Shown: positions 24,394-32,045 of the stretch, piece by piece
Layout of the letters: each line of letters begins with the position of its first letter
How positions within the stretch are numbered: the stretch's first letter is position 1
Source of the DNA: JAJDYQ01 sp942491945
GTDB taxonomy: Bacteria; Pseudomonadota; Gammaproteobacteria; JAJDYQ01
Reading direction: 5' to 3'
DNA: 49,203 nucleotides
NCBI GenBank assembly: GCA_942491945.1
Contig: CALODD010000039.1
Location: 1-49,203, forward strand
Notes under the pieces: generated by a model
The model's input: the letters and a program-made list of their open reading frames with translations, nothing else
Databases searched by the model: none
Told to the model about the DNA's origin: nothing
Made by a program: the position numbers and the translations under genes

Positions 24394-24542
24394 ATGTTCA
24401 TTATTTCCGCATATCCATTTGGGAGTAATTAATGGAAAAAATAAGGCATTTTCTATGATTCGCCTTGACCTAGGATTGTAATATAAGTAATTTCAAAGGT
24501 TATTGAAAAGCAGATGAAAAGTCCGCGTTGCGGGCTTTTTTT
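24394..24542 (+). promoter_or_regulatory. ilvI leader region with possible short peptides
   Basis: Between the tautomerase and ilvI the plus strand holds small overlapping frames. These are MFIISAYPFGSN (24394-24432), MEKIRHFL (24432-24458, with GGGAG just upstream) and MIRLDLGL (24455-24481). They are followed by a terminator at 24520-24542. A short Leu/Ile-containing peptide ahead of a terminator is the layout of amino-acid attenuators, but the enrichment is modest and none of the peptides is convincing alone. A separate perfect hairpin AGCTGGA/TCCAGCT lies at about 24359-24377. Confidence 0.4.
24520..24542 (+). terminator. Terminator inside the ilvI leader (candidate attenuator)
   Basis: AGTCCGC (24520-24526) pairs with GCGGGCT (24530-24536) around GTT, with one T-G pair, followed by seven T. 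It lies 47 bases upstream of the ilvI start with no plus-strand gene before it, so it can only stop leader transcripts. Confidence 0.8.
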
Positions 24543-24589
24543 ATGTTGGGATCATCGAAAAATACGACTGGCGATTGACGGAGTAACGA

Positions 24590-26287
24590 GTGGAATTAAC
24601 CGGCGCACAAATACTGGTTCGCAGCCTTAAGGCCGAAGGGGTCGACTATCTCTTTGGATATCCTGGCGGTGCGGTCCTGCACATTTATGACGAACTGTAT
24701 CAACAGGAAGATGTGCAACATATTCTGGTGCGTCATGAACAGGGTGCGACGCACGCTGCCGACGGTTACGCTCGCGCGACGGGTAAGCCTGGTGTCGTAC
24801 TGGTAACTTCCGGTCCAGGTGCGACCAATGCGGTCACTGGTATTGCCACGGCTTATATGGATTCTGTTCCTATGGTTGTCATCACAGGCCAGGTGCCTCT
24901 GCCATTGATCGGTAATGATGCCTTCCAGGAAGTGGATTCGGTTGGTATTACACGCCCCTGCGTAAAACATAATTTCCTGGTGAAGTCGGCTGATGAGATC
25001 GCAACGACCATCAAAAAAGCGTTTTATCTGGCATCTTCTGGTCGTCCCGGCCCGGTTGTGGTCGATATCCCAAAAGATGTCACTGCACACAAGGCGAAAT
25101 TTAAATACCCGAAAGAAGTCGATATCCGTTCATACAAACCGGTGACGACAGGGCACCCCGGCCAGATAAAGCGAGCAGTTGAGTTATTGCTGGAAGCTGA
25201 GCGTCCAATGATTTACACCGGTGGTGGTGTGATCTGGTCGAATGCGGCCAAGCCATTGACGTCATTTGCTCGTGCATTGAATTATCCTGTGACTAATACC
25301 TTGATGGGCTTAGGTGGTTACCCAGCAACGGATAAGCAGTTTGTGGGTATGTTGGGTATGCACGGAACTTACGAAGCCAATATGGGCATGCATGAGTGCG
25401 ACGTTCTATTAGCGATTGGCGCGCGATTTGATGACCGTGTGACCGGCAACATCGACAAATTCTGTCCGAATGCGCGGATTATTCATATCGATATCGATCC
25501 GGCCTCGATTTCTAAAAATGTGAAGGTTGATATTCCAATCGTAGGGAATGTCGCCGATGTTCTGAAGCAGATGAGTAAAGAGCTGAAGGCGCTTAAGCGT
25601 AAGCCAAAGGCAACCGCGATTAAGGCCTGGTGGAAACAGATCAACGAGTGGCGTGGTCTGGACTGCCTCAAATATGACCATGGGGATGGTAGCGTGATCA
25701 AGCCTCAGTATGTAGTTGAAAAACTATATGAGGTAACGAAAGGTGATGCGTATATTACATCTGATGTTGGTCAACACCAGATGTGGGCGGCACAGTACTA
25801 CAAGTTCGATAAGCCATATCGCTGGATTAATTCCGGTGGTCTGGGGACCATGGGTTTTGGTTTACCGGCCGCGATGGGTGCCAAGTTTGCGCATCCAGAC
25901 AGTAATGTTGCCTGTATCACCGGTGAAGGTAGTATCCAGATGTGTATTCAGGAACTATCGACCTGTCTGCAATATGATTTGCCGGTGAAGATTATTTCAC
26001 TGAATAACGGTTATCTGGGCATGGTTCGACAGTGGCAGGAATTTTTCTACCAGGGTCGTTATGCCATGTCTTATATGGAGTCATTGCCTGATTTTGTTAA
26101 GTTGGCTGAAGCTTATGGTCATGTCGGTATGCGTATTGAGAAACCGGATGATGTTGAGTCTTCATTAAAAGAAGCGTTTAAGATGAAAGACAAGCTGGTC
26201 TTCATGGACTTCACGACTGATCCCGAAGAAAACGTTTATCCAATGATTCCTGCTGGCGGTGGCCAGAACGAAATGATCCTGGTGTAA
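24590..26287 (+). CDS. ilvI: Acetolactate synthase large subunit
   Basis: A 565-residue thiamine diphosphate enzyme that condenses pyruvate with pyruvate or 2-oxobutyrate, the first common step of valine, leucine and isoleucine synthesis. The GTG start (24590) has GGAG upstream. The N-terminal domain shows GVDYLFGYPGGAVLHIYDEL and the catalytic glutamate in VRHEQGATHAADGYARATG (about 44-62). FAD-domain motifs include GIGARFDDRVTGN-like text at about 282-291. The ThDP/Mg motif GEGSIQMCIQEL to NNGYLGMVRQWQEFFY is at about 444-487. It is followed three bases later by the regulatory subunit gene. The gene could equally be called ilvB; order with ilvH favours ilvI. Confidence 0.96.
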   Translation: MELTGAQILVRSLKAEGVDYLFGYPGGAVLHIYDELYQQEDVQHILVRHEQGATHAADGYARATGKPGVVLVTSGPGATNAVTGIATAYMDSVPMVVITGQVPLPLIGNDAFQEVDSVGITRPCVKHNFLVKSADEIATTIKKAFYLASSGRPGPVVVDIPKDVTAHKAKFKYPKEVDIRSYKPVTTGHPGQIKRAVELLLEAERPMIYTGGGVIWSNAAKPLTSFARALNYPVTNTLMGLGGYPATDKQFVGMLGMHGTYEANMGMHECDVLLAIGARFDDRVTGNIDKFCPNARIIHIDIDPASISKNVKVDIPIVGNVADVLKQMSKELKALKRKPKATAIKAWWKQINEWRGLDCLKYDHGDGSVIKPQYVVEKLYEVTKGDAYITSDVGQHQMWAAQYYKFDKPYRWINSGGLGTMGFGLPAAMGAKFAHPDSNVACITGEGSIQMCIQELSTCLQYDLPVKIISLNNGYLGMVRQWQEFFYQGRYAMSYMESLPDFVKLAEAYGHVGMRIEKPDDVESSLKEAFKMKDKLVFMDFTTDPEENVYPMIPAGGGQNEMILV

Positions 26288-26290
26288 GTC

Positions 26291-26785
26291 ATGCGACATA
26301 TCATATCTATATTATTAGAAAACGAATCCGGCGCACTGTCTCGCGTATCAGGTCTATTCTCCGCGCGCGGTTATAACATTGAGTCACTGTCAGTTGCACC
26401 GACAGATGATCCGACACTATCTCGTATGACCGTCGTTACTAGCGGTACTGATGAGATTGTTGAGCAGATCACCAAACAGCTCAATAAGCTGGTTGAAGTA
26501 GTTAAGCTGGTTGATTTGACCGAAGGGGCACACATTGAGCGTGAAATGATGCTGATCAAGGTTGGTGCCAATACCCGTGGTGTTTGCGAAGACGTATCTC
26601 GCCTGGTTGAAATCTTTCGTGGGCGTGTACTGGACGTATCTGACAAGACTTACACCATTGAGTTAACAGGCTCTGTACAAAAGCTTGATGCGTTTATCGC
26701 TGCCATTGGCAGTAAACAAATTATTGAAGTAGTGCGCTCGGGCGTGACAGGTATCTGTCGCGGTGAAAAAGCACTAACTATCTAA
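26291..26785 (+). CDS. ilvH: Acetolactate synthase small (regulatory) subunit
   Basis: A 164-residue regulatory subunit that stimulates the large subunit and confers valine feedback inhibition. An ACT domain spans about 3-75 (MRHIISILLENESGALSRVS, GLFSARGYNIESLSVAPTDD), with the conserved Asn and Gly residues of the ligand site. The C-terminal domain has EREMMLIKVGANTRGVCEDV and FRGRVLDVSDKTYTIELTGS (about 108-127). The length is standard. It starts three bases after ilvI ends and precedes ilvC by 47 bases, consistent with a single ilvIHC operon. Confidence 0.96.
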   Translation: MRHIISILLENESGALSRVSGLFSARGYNIESLSVAPTDDPTLSRMTVVTSGTDEIVEQITKQLNKLVEVVKLVDLTEGAHIEREMMLIKVGANTRGVCEDVSRLVEIFRGRVLDVSDKTYTIELTGSVQKLDAFIAAIGSKQIIEVVRSGVTGICRGEKALTI

Positions 26786-26832
26786 TTCAATACATTTCTG
26801 AATTTATACAAAATCAATTTGAGGGAAACCGA

Positions 26833-27849
26833 ATGAATATTTATTACGACAAGGATGCCGATCTATCCATTATTAAGGGTATGAAGGTTACTATCGTTGG
26901 TTATGGCTCACAGGGTCATGCGCATGCGAATAACCTGAAAGACTCGGGTGTCGATGTCACTGTAGCCTTACGTGAAGGTTCTTCATCTGCCGCTAAAGCG
27001 GAAAGTGCTGGTCTGACAGTTAAGAATACAGCTGAAGCGGTTACTGGTGCTGATGTTGTCATGATTCTGACGCCTGATGAGTTTCAGTTCGCTCTCTATC
27101 GTGATGAGATTGAGCCGAACATCAAGCAAGGCGCTACACTCGCTTTTGCCCATGGCTTTAGTATTCATTATAACCAGATCGTTCCTCGTGCTGATCTGGA
27201 CGTGATTATGATCGCGCCTAAAGCTCCTGGTCATACTGTTCGCTCTGAGTTTGTTCGTGGCGCTGGTGTTCCTGATCTGATCGCTATCTTCCAGGATGCG
27301 TCTGGTAAGGCGAAAGATGTTGCTCTGTCTTATGCTTCCGGCGTTGGTGGTGGTCGTACAGCGATTATCGAAACAACGTTTAAAGATGAAACTGAAACTG
27401 ACTTGTTTGGTGAGCAGGCCGTACTATGTGGTGGTGCTGTTGAGCTGGTTAAGGCTGGTTTCGAAACTCTGGTTGAAGGCGGTTATGCACCTGAAATGGC
27501 ATATTTTGAGTGCCTGCATGAACTGAAATTGATTGTCGACCTGATGTTCGAAGGTGGTATCGCCAACATGAACTATTCGATCTCTAACAACGCTGAGTAT
27601 GGTGAATATGTTACTGGGCCGAAGATCATCAATGATGAAAGTCGTTGGGCGATGCGTGAAGCTTTGGAAAATATTCAGAACGGCCAGTATGCCAAGAAGT
27701 TCATCCTGGAAGGTCAGGCGAATTATCCTGAAATGACTGCATGTCGTCGTAATAACGCGGCACATCCCATTGAACAGGTCGGTGGTGAACTACGTAAACT
27801 AATGCCGTGGATTGCGGCTAACGCACTGGTTGATAAAGATAAGAACTAA
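26833..27849 (+). CDS. ilvC: Ketol-acid reductoisomerase (class I)
   Basis: A 338-residue NADPH enzyme that isomerises and reduces acetolactate, the second branched-chain step. A strong GAGGGAAACC ribosome site precedes ATG 26833. The N-terminal Rossmann domain has VTIVGYGSQGHAHANNLKDS (about 19-38) and the cofactor-specificity loop ALREGSSSAAKAES. The knotted C-terminal domain includes ETDLFGEQAVLCGGAVELVK (about 188-207, metal ligands) and SNNAEYGEYVTGPKI. Length marks it as class I. The palindromic repeat starts 16 bases after the stop. Confidence 0.97.
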   Translation: MNIYYDKDADLSIIKGMKVTIVGYGSQGHAHANNLKDSGVDVTVALREGSSSAAKAESAGLTVKNTAEAVTGADVVMILTPDEFQFALYRDEIEPNIKQGATLAFAHGFSIHYNQIVPRADLDVIMIAPKAPGHTVRSEFVRGAGVPDLIAIFQDASGKAKDVALSYASGVGGGRTAIIETTFKDETETDLFGEQAVLCGGAVELVKAGFETLVEGGYAPEMAYFECLHELKLIVDLMFEGGIANMNYSISNNAEYGEYVTGPKIINDESRWAMREALENIQNGQYAKKFILEGQANYPEMTACRRNNAAHPIEQVGGELRKLMPWIAANALVDKDKN

Positions 27850-27865
27850 TCTTTATCGGCCATTG

Positions 27866-27988
27866 GAAATTCTACTCAGGTGGCATGACACGGTGTTAAA
27901 AATGATCTCAAGATGCTCATTTATTCTCATATAAACTGCTCTCTTTCGGTCATTTTTGCCTTGTCTCATACTCATCTGAGCGAATTTC
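27866..27988. repeat. Palindromic dispersed repeat, copy 2
   Basis: A 123-base relative of the 3462-3596 element in the same orientation, starting GAAATTCTACTCAGGTGGCA and ending CATCTGAGCGAATTTC. It differs from copy 1 by an internal loss of about 11-12 bases and scattered substitutions. CTCAG pairs with CTGAG here where copy 1 has CTCAT with ATGAG. AAAAATGA pairs with TCATTTTT where copy 1 has AAAAATAA with TTATTTTT. Both are paired changes that keep the palindrome. Confidence 0.85.
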
Positions 27989-28020
27989 AACAGTCATTGA
28001 TTGATTAGTTCGACTGGAAA

Positions 28021-28044
28021 AACCCGGCCTTGCCGGGTTTTTTC
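28021..28044 (+). terminator. Intrinsic terminator of the ilvIHC operon
   Basis: AACCCGGC (28021-28028) pairs perfectly with GCCGGGTT (28032-28039) around CTT, followed by six T. It comes 170 bases after ilvC, beyond the palindromic repeat, and 42 bases before the psd start. Confidence 0.92.
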
Positions 28045-28085
28045 GTTTACGGCCCATATTGATTCAGCATAGTTATTAGTTATAT

Positions 28086-28745
28086 ATGAAACGCGACAGA
28101 ATATTTGCCCGAACAGGAATTCGCTGGATACAGCTAAGTGCACTAGCTGCCGTTGTCCTGTACATGTCGCTCGGTGTGTATGGGTCAATTGCTGCAGTGA
28201 TCGTTATGTTGTGGCTCATGCGCTATTACTATGATCCGGAACGGGAGTTACCTTCACATCCACTCGGCGTTATGAGTCCGGTCGATGGAACGATAGAAGA
28301 GGCAAGAGCCTATTTTGATCCATTCCTGGACCGGAATGCGATACGCATTCGAATGCGAGCTAATCTGTTTAGAACCTATCATGAGCGTAGTCCAACGGAA
28401 GGCAAGCTCGTTGAATATTGGCCTCTGGCGATAAAACGCGGAACAGGCTACAACAACAGCGCCAAAGCAAGTGGCTGGTGGATTCAGACAGATGAAGAAG
28501 ACAATGTACTAATGATAGTTACCTCTCACCCTGCCTGGTTAAGATCTGAATGTCATGTTCAGGCTGGAGAACGAGTGGGGCAGGGTCGACGTTGTGGGCA
28601 TTTTCCAATGATTAGTCGAGTCGATATTTTTGTGGATGAGAATGCATTTCTGAAAGTTGAAGCGGGACAGGCCGTTCAAGCAGGAATTGACACACTGGCT
28701 ACCTTCAATCACGATGCGCAAAATACAGACGAATCAGAATCCTGA
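28086..28745 (+). CDS. psd: Phosphatidylserine decarboxylase-family protein with atypical cleavage site
   Basis: A 219-residue protein of the short PSD type, two N-terminal membrane segments (about 13-46) followed by YDPERELPSHPLGVMSPVDG with the SPVDG motif at about 64-68. A His-containing FRTYHERSPTEGKL block (about 95-108) stands where the family has its catalytic histidine. Active PSDs cut themselves between Gly and Ser to make a pyruvoyl group, normally FGSRVD in this subgroup. Here the text is GHFPMISRVDIFV: Ser177 is kept but the preceding residue is Ile176. Whether it matures is uncertain. It is directly followed by pssA (12 bases), the enzyme making its expected substrate. Confidence 0.78.
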   Translation: MKRDRIFARTGIRWIQLSALAAVVLYMSLGVYGSIAAVIVMLWLMRYYYDPERELPSHPLGVMSPVDGTIEEARAYFDPFLDRNAIRIRMRANLFRTYHERSPTEGKLVEYWPLAIKRGTGYNNSAKASGWWIQTDEEDNVLMIVTSHPAWLRSECHVQAGERVGQGRRCGHFPMISRVDIFVDENAFLKVEAGQAVQAGIDTLATFNHDAQNTDESES

Positions 28746-28757
28746 TATATTGATCTA

Positions 28758-29522
28758 ATGAGCATTGACGACGAAAAGAAACACCGTAAGGGAATTTATC
28801 TCTTACCAAACTTATTGACGACAGCTGGCCTGTTCGCAGGTTTTTATAGCATTGTGGCGTCAATGCATGGTCGTTTTGAAGCGGCAGCGATTGCGATCTT
28901 TATCGCAATTATTACCGATGGTCTGGATGGTCGTGTTGCTCGTATGACAAATACCTCCAGTGATTTCGGTGCAGAATATGACAGCCTGTCCGACATGGTT
29001 TGCTTTGGTCTAGCGCCTGCACTGGTGATGTATCAATGGTCTCTGTTGTATATGGTCGATATTGACTGGGCCAAACTGGGCTGGCTTGCCGCATTCTTTT
29101 ATACCGCAACGGCGGCGCTGCGTCTGGCACGTTTTAATACACAGGTCGAAACTCAGGATAAGCGTTTTTTCCAGGGACTGGCGAGTCCGGCAGCAGCGGC
29201 ACTACTAGTAGGTACCGTCTGGGTTGCAGATGATCTGGGTATGAGCGGTAATGACCTCGTTATTGAAGCCTTTATTCTGACGATTGTTGCCGGTTCGCTT
29301 ATGGTCAGTAATATTCGCTACTACAGTTTTAAAGATATCGGTGCGAAGCATCGTGTGCCGTTTATAGCTATTCTGGCCGTGGTATTGATTTTCATGTTTG
29401 CATCAATCGATCCGCCCAAGGTTATTCTTGGTGGTTTTGTGCTCTATGCACTTTCTGGCCCGCTGATGATGTTAAAACGGCAAAAGAAAGTTGAAGAAGC
29501 CCCGGAAGAGAAAAATAGCTGA
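28758..29522 (+). CDS. pssA: CDP-diacylglycerol-serine O-phosphatidyltransferase
   Basis: A 254-residue integral membrane enzyme that makes phosphatidylserine from CDP-diacylglycerol and serine. The CDP-alcohol transferase signature DGLDGRVAR...G...D...D is complete (DGLDGRVARMTNTSSDFGAE then YDSLSD, about 54-79). About eight hydrophobic helices follow; GIYLLPNLLTTAGLFAGFYS at the start is typical of the Bacillus-like type II enzyme. The tail is charged (KRQKKVEEAPEEKNS). It lies between psd and leuA, an arrangement known in many gammaproteobacteria. Confidence 0.94.
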   Translation: MSIDDEKKHRKGIYLLPNLLTTAGLFAGFYSIVASMHGRFEAAAIAIFIAIITDGLDGRVARMTNTSSDFGAEYDSLSDMVCFGLAPALVMYQWSLLYMVDIDWAKLGWLAAFFYTATAALRLARFNTQVETQDKRFFQGLASPAAAALLVGTVWVADDLGMSGNDLVIEAFILTIVAGSLMVSNIRYYSFKDIGAKHRVPFIAILAVVLIFMFASIDPPKVILGGFVLYALSGPLMMLKRQKKVEEAPEEKNS

Positions 29523-29532
29523 TTGTCAGCTA

Positions 29533-29561
29533 TTGGCATTTAGCTGAATTACCGTTATATT
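29533..29561 (+). promoter_or_regulatory. Sigma70-like promoter for leuA
   Basis: TTGGCA (29533-29538) and TATATT (29556-29561) are separated by 17 bases; each matches the consensus at five of six positions. The expected start, about seven bases later, falls at or next to the ATG of the leader peptide, so that peptide may be read from a leaderless transcript. Confidence 0.6.
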
Positions 29562-29567
29562 TCGAGC

Positions 29568-29663
29568 ATGTACCAATCGTTAGACACTTTTGTTTCCCCA
29601 AAGTCTGCGAGCCTTCTAGCCCAGCAGGGTCTACTGCTGTCTGTACTATTTCTACTGCCGTGA
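29568..29663 (+). CDS. leuL: Leucine-rich leader peptide of leuA
   Basis: A 31-codon frame from ATG 29568 to TGA 29663, reading MYQSLDTFVSPKSASLLAQQ and then GLLLSVLFLLP. Nine of 31 codons are leucine, eight of them in the last 16 residues, and four are the less used CTA. It lies about 80 bases upstream of leuA, directly downstream of a good promoter, and overlaps hairpin-forming sequence (CAGCAG/CTGCTG at 29622-29639 covers Leu codons 22-24; CTGCC/GGCAG at 29655-29668 covers the stop). This is the classic arrangement of an attenuation peptide sensing charged tRNA-Leu. No ribosome site is seen beyond a weak GAG. Confidence 0.7.
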   Translation: MYQSLDTFVSPKSASLLAQQGLLLSVLFLLP

Positions 29664-29677
29664 GGCAGACATTAGAA

Positions 29678-29738
29678 ATCCTGGCGAGGATCCACGCGCA
29701 AACAACATTATTTTAAACATCCTGAAAAAAGCAGGAGT
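29678..29738 (+). promoter_or_regulatory. Alternating complementary segments covering the leuA ribosome site
   Basis: Four segments can pair in two ways: 1, ATCCT (29678-29682); 2, AGGAT (29687-29691); 3, ATCCTG (29719-29724); 4, CAGGA (29732-29736), which contains the leuA ribosome site. Pairs 1:2 plus 3:4 hide the site. Pair 2:3 frees it. No T-run terminator is visible in this leader, so control at translation start is suggested. Stems are only five pairs long. Confidence 0.4.
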
Positions 29739-29744
29739 TGTACG

Positions 29745-31301
29745 ATGTCTACTTCAGACAGTAATAAATTAATTATTTTTGATACCACATTGCGTGATGG
29801 TGAGCAGAGTCCTGGCGCCTCGATGACGCGTGATGAAAAAATACGTATCGCCAGGGCGCTGGAAAAGATGCATGTTGATGTGATTGAAGCAGGTTTTCCA
29901 ATTGCGAGTCCGGGTGATTTTGAATCGGTTAAAGCGGTTGCCGAAACCGTAAAAGATTCAACAGTCTGTGGCCTTGCACGGTCACTGGATAAAGATATTG
30001 AGCGTGCTGGCGAGGCTCTCAAGCCAGCCAACTCTGGGCGTATCCATACCTTTATTGCAACCTCGCCAATTCATATGCGAGAAAAGTTGCGCCTACAGCC
30101 GGATCAGGTTGTTGAACAGGCGATTCATGCTGTGAAGCTGGCAGGGAAATTTACAGATAACATCGAATTCTCTCCTGAAGATGCCGGACGTTCGGAGACC
30201 GATTTTCTTTGCCGCATCATCGAAGCGGTGATTGATGCTGGCGCAACTACAATCAATATCCCTGATACGGTTGGATATAACCTGCCACATCGTTTTGGTT
30301 CCCTGGTAGGTGAATTAATTGAGCGTATTCCAAATTCAGACAAGGCTGTCTTCTCAGTGCATTGTCATAATGATCTTGGTTTGGCCGTGGCGAACTCTCT
30401 GTCGGCCGTTATGCATGGCGCGCGTCAGGTTGAATGTACGATTAATGGTCTCGGAGAACGCGCTGGTAATGCTTCACTGGAAGAAGTGGTAATGGCTGTA
30501 CGTACTCGACAGGATATGTTTGACTGCGATGTTGGTCTGGATACAACACAAATCATGACCTGCTCGCGTCTGGTATCGGGTATCACTGGATTTCCAGTGC
30601 AGCCTAATAAAGCCATCGTTGGTGCAAATGCTTTTGCTCATGAATCAGGTATCCATCAGGACGGCGTTCTGAAAAGTCGTGAGACTTACGAAATCATGCG
30701 AGCTCAGGATGTCGGTTGGGCAGCCAATAAAATTGTATTGGGTAAGCACTCTGGGCGTAACGCATTTAAAACCCGTTTGGGTGATCTCGGCGTAGAGTTC
30801 CAGTCAGAAGAAGAACTGAATAATGCATTTAGCCGCTTTAAAGATCTGGCTGATAAGAAGCATGAAATCTTCGATGAAGATTTACAGGCACTGGTATCAG
30901 AAACCACTGCTGATGAGGGTACAGAGAAATTCAAGCTGGTTGCCCTGAAGGTCTGTTCTGAAACCGGAGAAACTCCTGAAGCTACGGTTACCATTACGAT
31001 TGATGGTGAAGAGCAACAAAGTAGCTCGGGTGGTGGTGGCCCCGTTGATGCCGCTTTGAAAGCTATTGAAGCTGTGGCTCAGTCTGACACTGATCTCCAG
31101 TTGTATTCAGTAAATAACATTACCAGTGGTACCGATTCACAGGGTGAAGTCACGGTTCGACTTTCGAAAGGCGGTCGAATTGTGAATGGTCTGGGCGCTG
31201 ATACAGATATCGTTGTGGCTTCCGCAAAGGCTTATTTGAATGCGTTGAATAAAATCTTCAAGGAAGAAGAGAAGGCTCATCCTCAATTAGGCGACGTATA
31301 A
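29745..31301 (+). CDS. leuA: 2-Isopropylmalate synthase
   Basis: A 518-residue enzyme that condenses acetyl-CoA with 2-oxoisovalerate, the committed step of leucine synthesis. The TIM-barrel domain begins with IIFDTTLRDGEQSPGASMTR (about 9-28) and has GLGERAGNASLEEVVMAVRT and the metal-binding FSVHCHNDLGLAVANSLS (about 201-218) and FAHESGIHQDGVLK. The C-terminal leucine-sensing allosteric domain covers about 390-510 (SSSGGGGPVDAALKAIEAVA). Start ATG has AGGAG eight bases upstream. It follows ilvIHC and psd-pssA, and is under its own leader. Confidence 0.96.
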   Translation: MSTSDSNKLIIFDTTLRDGEQSPGASMTRDEKIRIARALEKMHVDVIEAGFPIASPGDFESVKAVAETVKDSTVCGLARSLDKDIERAGEALKPANSGRIHTFIATSPIHMREKLRLQPDQVVEQAIHAVKLAGKFTDNIEFSPEDAGRSETDFLCRIIEAVIDAGATTINIPDTVGYNLPHRFGSLVGELIERIPNSDKAVFSVHCHNDLGLAVANSLSAVMHGARQVECTINGLGERAGNASLEEVVMAVRTRQDMFDCDVGLDTTQIMTCSRLVSGITGFPVQPNKAIVGANAFAHESGIHQDGVLKSRETYEIMRAQDVGWAANKIVLGKHSGRNAFKTRLGDLGVEFQSEEELNNAFSRFKDLADKKHEIFDEDLQALVSETTADEGTEKFKLVALKVCSETGETPEATVTITIDGEEQQSSSGGGGPVDAALKAIEAVAQSDTDLQLYSVNNITSGTDSQGEVTVRLSKGGRIVNGLGADTDIVVASAKAYLNALNKIFKEEEKAHPQLGDV

Positions 31302-31304
31302 ACT

Positions 31305-32045
31305 TTGGCGACGGATCGTGATTATCTGAAATCTCTGGGTGTTCCCTTATGGGTGCCCAGGGATTTTCAGCTTCCTGAGGCTGAGCCTGATGTTGTTATA
31401 GAGCAAGCTCAACCGGTTGTTCAGGAAGAAGTTCAACCAGCTAATAGTGTTGTCGATGACATCAAGCTAACTCAGGCGCCAATTGATACCTCTGTATTAG
31501 ACTGGGATAGGCTGCATGAGCATGTTCGTGAATGTACTCAATGTGGTTTACATGTTGGTCGCACTCAAGCGGTGTTTGGAGTTGGTAACCAAAGCGCAGA
31601 TTTAATGGTGATCGGTGAAGCGCCAGGTGCAGATGAGGATCAACAGGGCGAGCCATTCGTTGGTCGTGCTGGGCAGTTACTGAATGAAATGCTTAAATCA
31701 ATCAATCATCCGCGTGAATCGGTGTACATCGCGAATATTGTTAAATGTCGTCCACCAGAAAATCGAAACCCTCATCACGAAGAGGCACTTCATTGTAGTC
31801 CCTATTTACAACGTCAGATATCGTTAGTCTCACCTAAAGTAATTCTTGCTGTCGGCAAGGTTGCGGCGCAGAATTTATTACAAACCGACCTGGCGATTGG
31901 CAAAATGCGTGGTAATCAGTATCGCTATGCGGCCGGGGATATCCCGGTTATTGTGACTTATCATCCTGCCTATCTTCTGCGTAGCCCGCGAGAAAAACGT
32001 AAATCCTGGGAAGATCTGAAACAGGTGAAACAGCTACTGACATGA
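31305..32045 (+). CDS. Family 4 uracil-DNA glycosylase (iron-sulfur type)
   Basis: A 246-residue DNA repair enzyme removing uracil. The TTG start (31305) gives DYLKSLGVPLWVPRDF, the normal beginning of proteobacterial family 4 enzymes. The 4Fe-4S ligands are CTQCGLHVGR (Cys about 77 and 80), VKCRPPENRNP (about 147) and LHCSPYL (about 163). Catalytic motif A is VIGEAPGADEDQQGEPFVGR (about 101-120) and motif B VTYHPAYLLRSP (about 217-228). A proline/glutamate-rich linker (25-60) precedes the domain. It starts three bases after leuA and its stop overlaps the rimI start. Confidence 0.92.
   Translation: MATDRDYLKSLGVPLWVPRDFQLPEAEPDVVIEQAQPVVQEEVQPANSVVDDIKLTQAPIDTSVLDWDRLHEHVRECTQCGLHVGRTQAVFGVGNQSADLMVIGEAPGADEDQQGEPFVGRAGQLLNEMLKSINHPRESVYIANIVKCRPPENRNPHHEEALHCSPYLQRQISLVSPKVILAVGKVAAQNLLQTDLAIGKMRGNQYRYAAGDIPVIVTYHPAYLLRSPREKRKSWEDLKQVKQLLT

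Noticed and set aside
24596..25090. 164-codon minus-strand frame opposite ilvI
   Set aside because: It is antisense to highly conserved acetolactate synthase motifs and has no independent signature.
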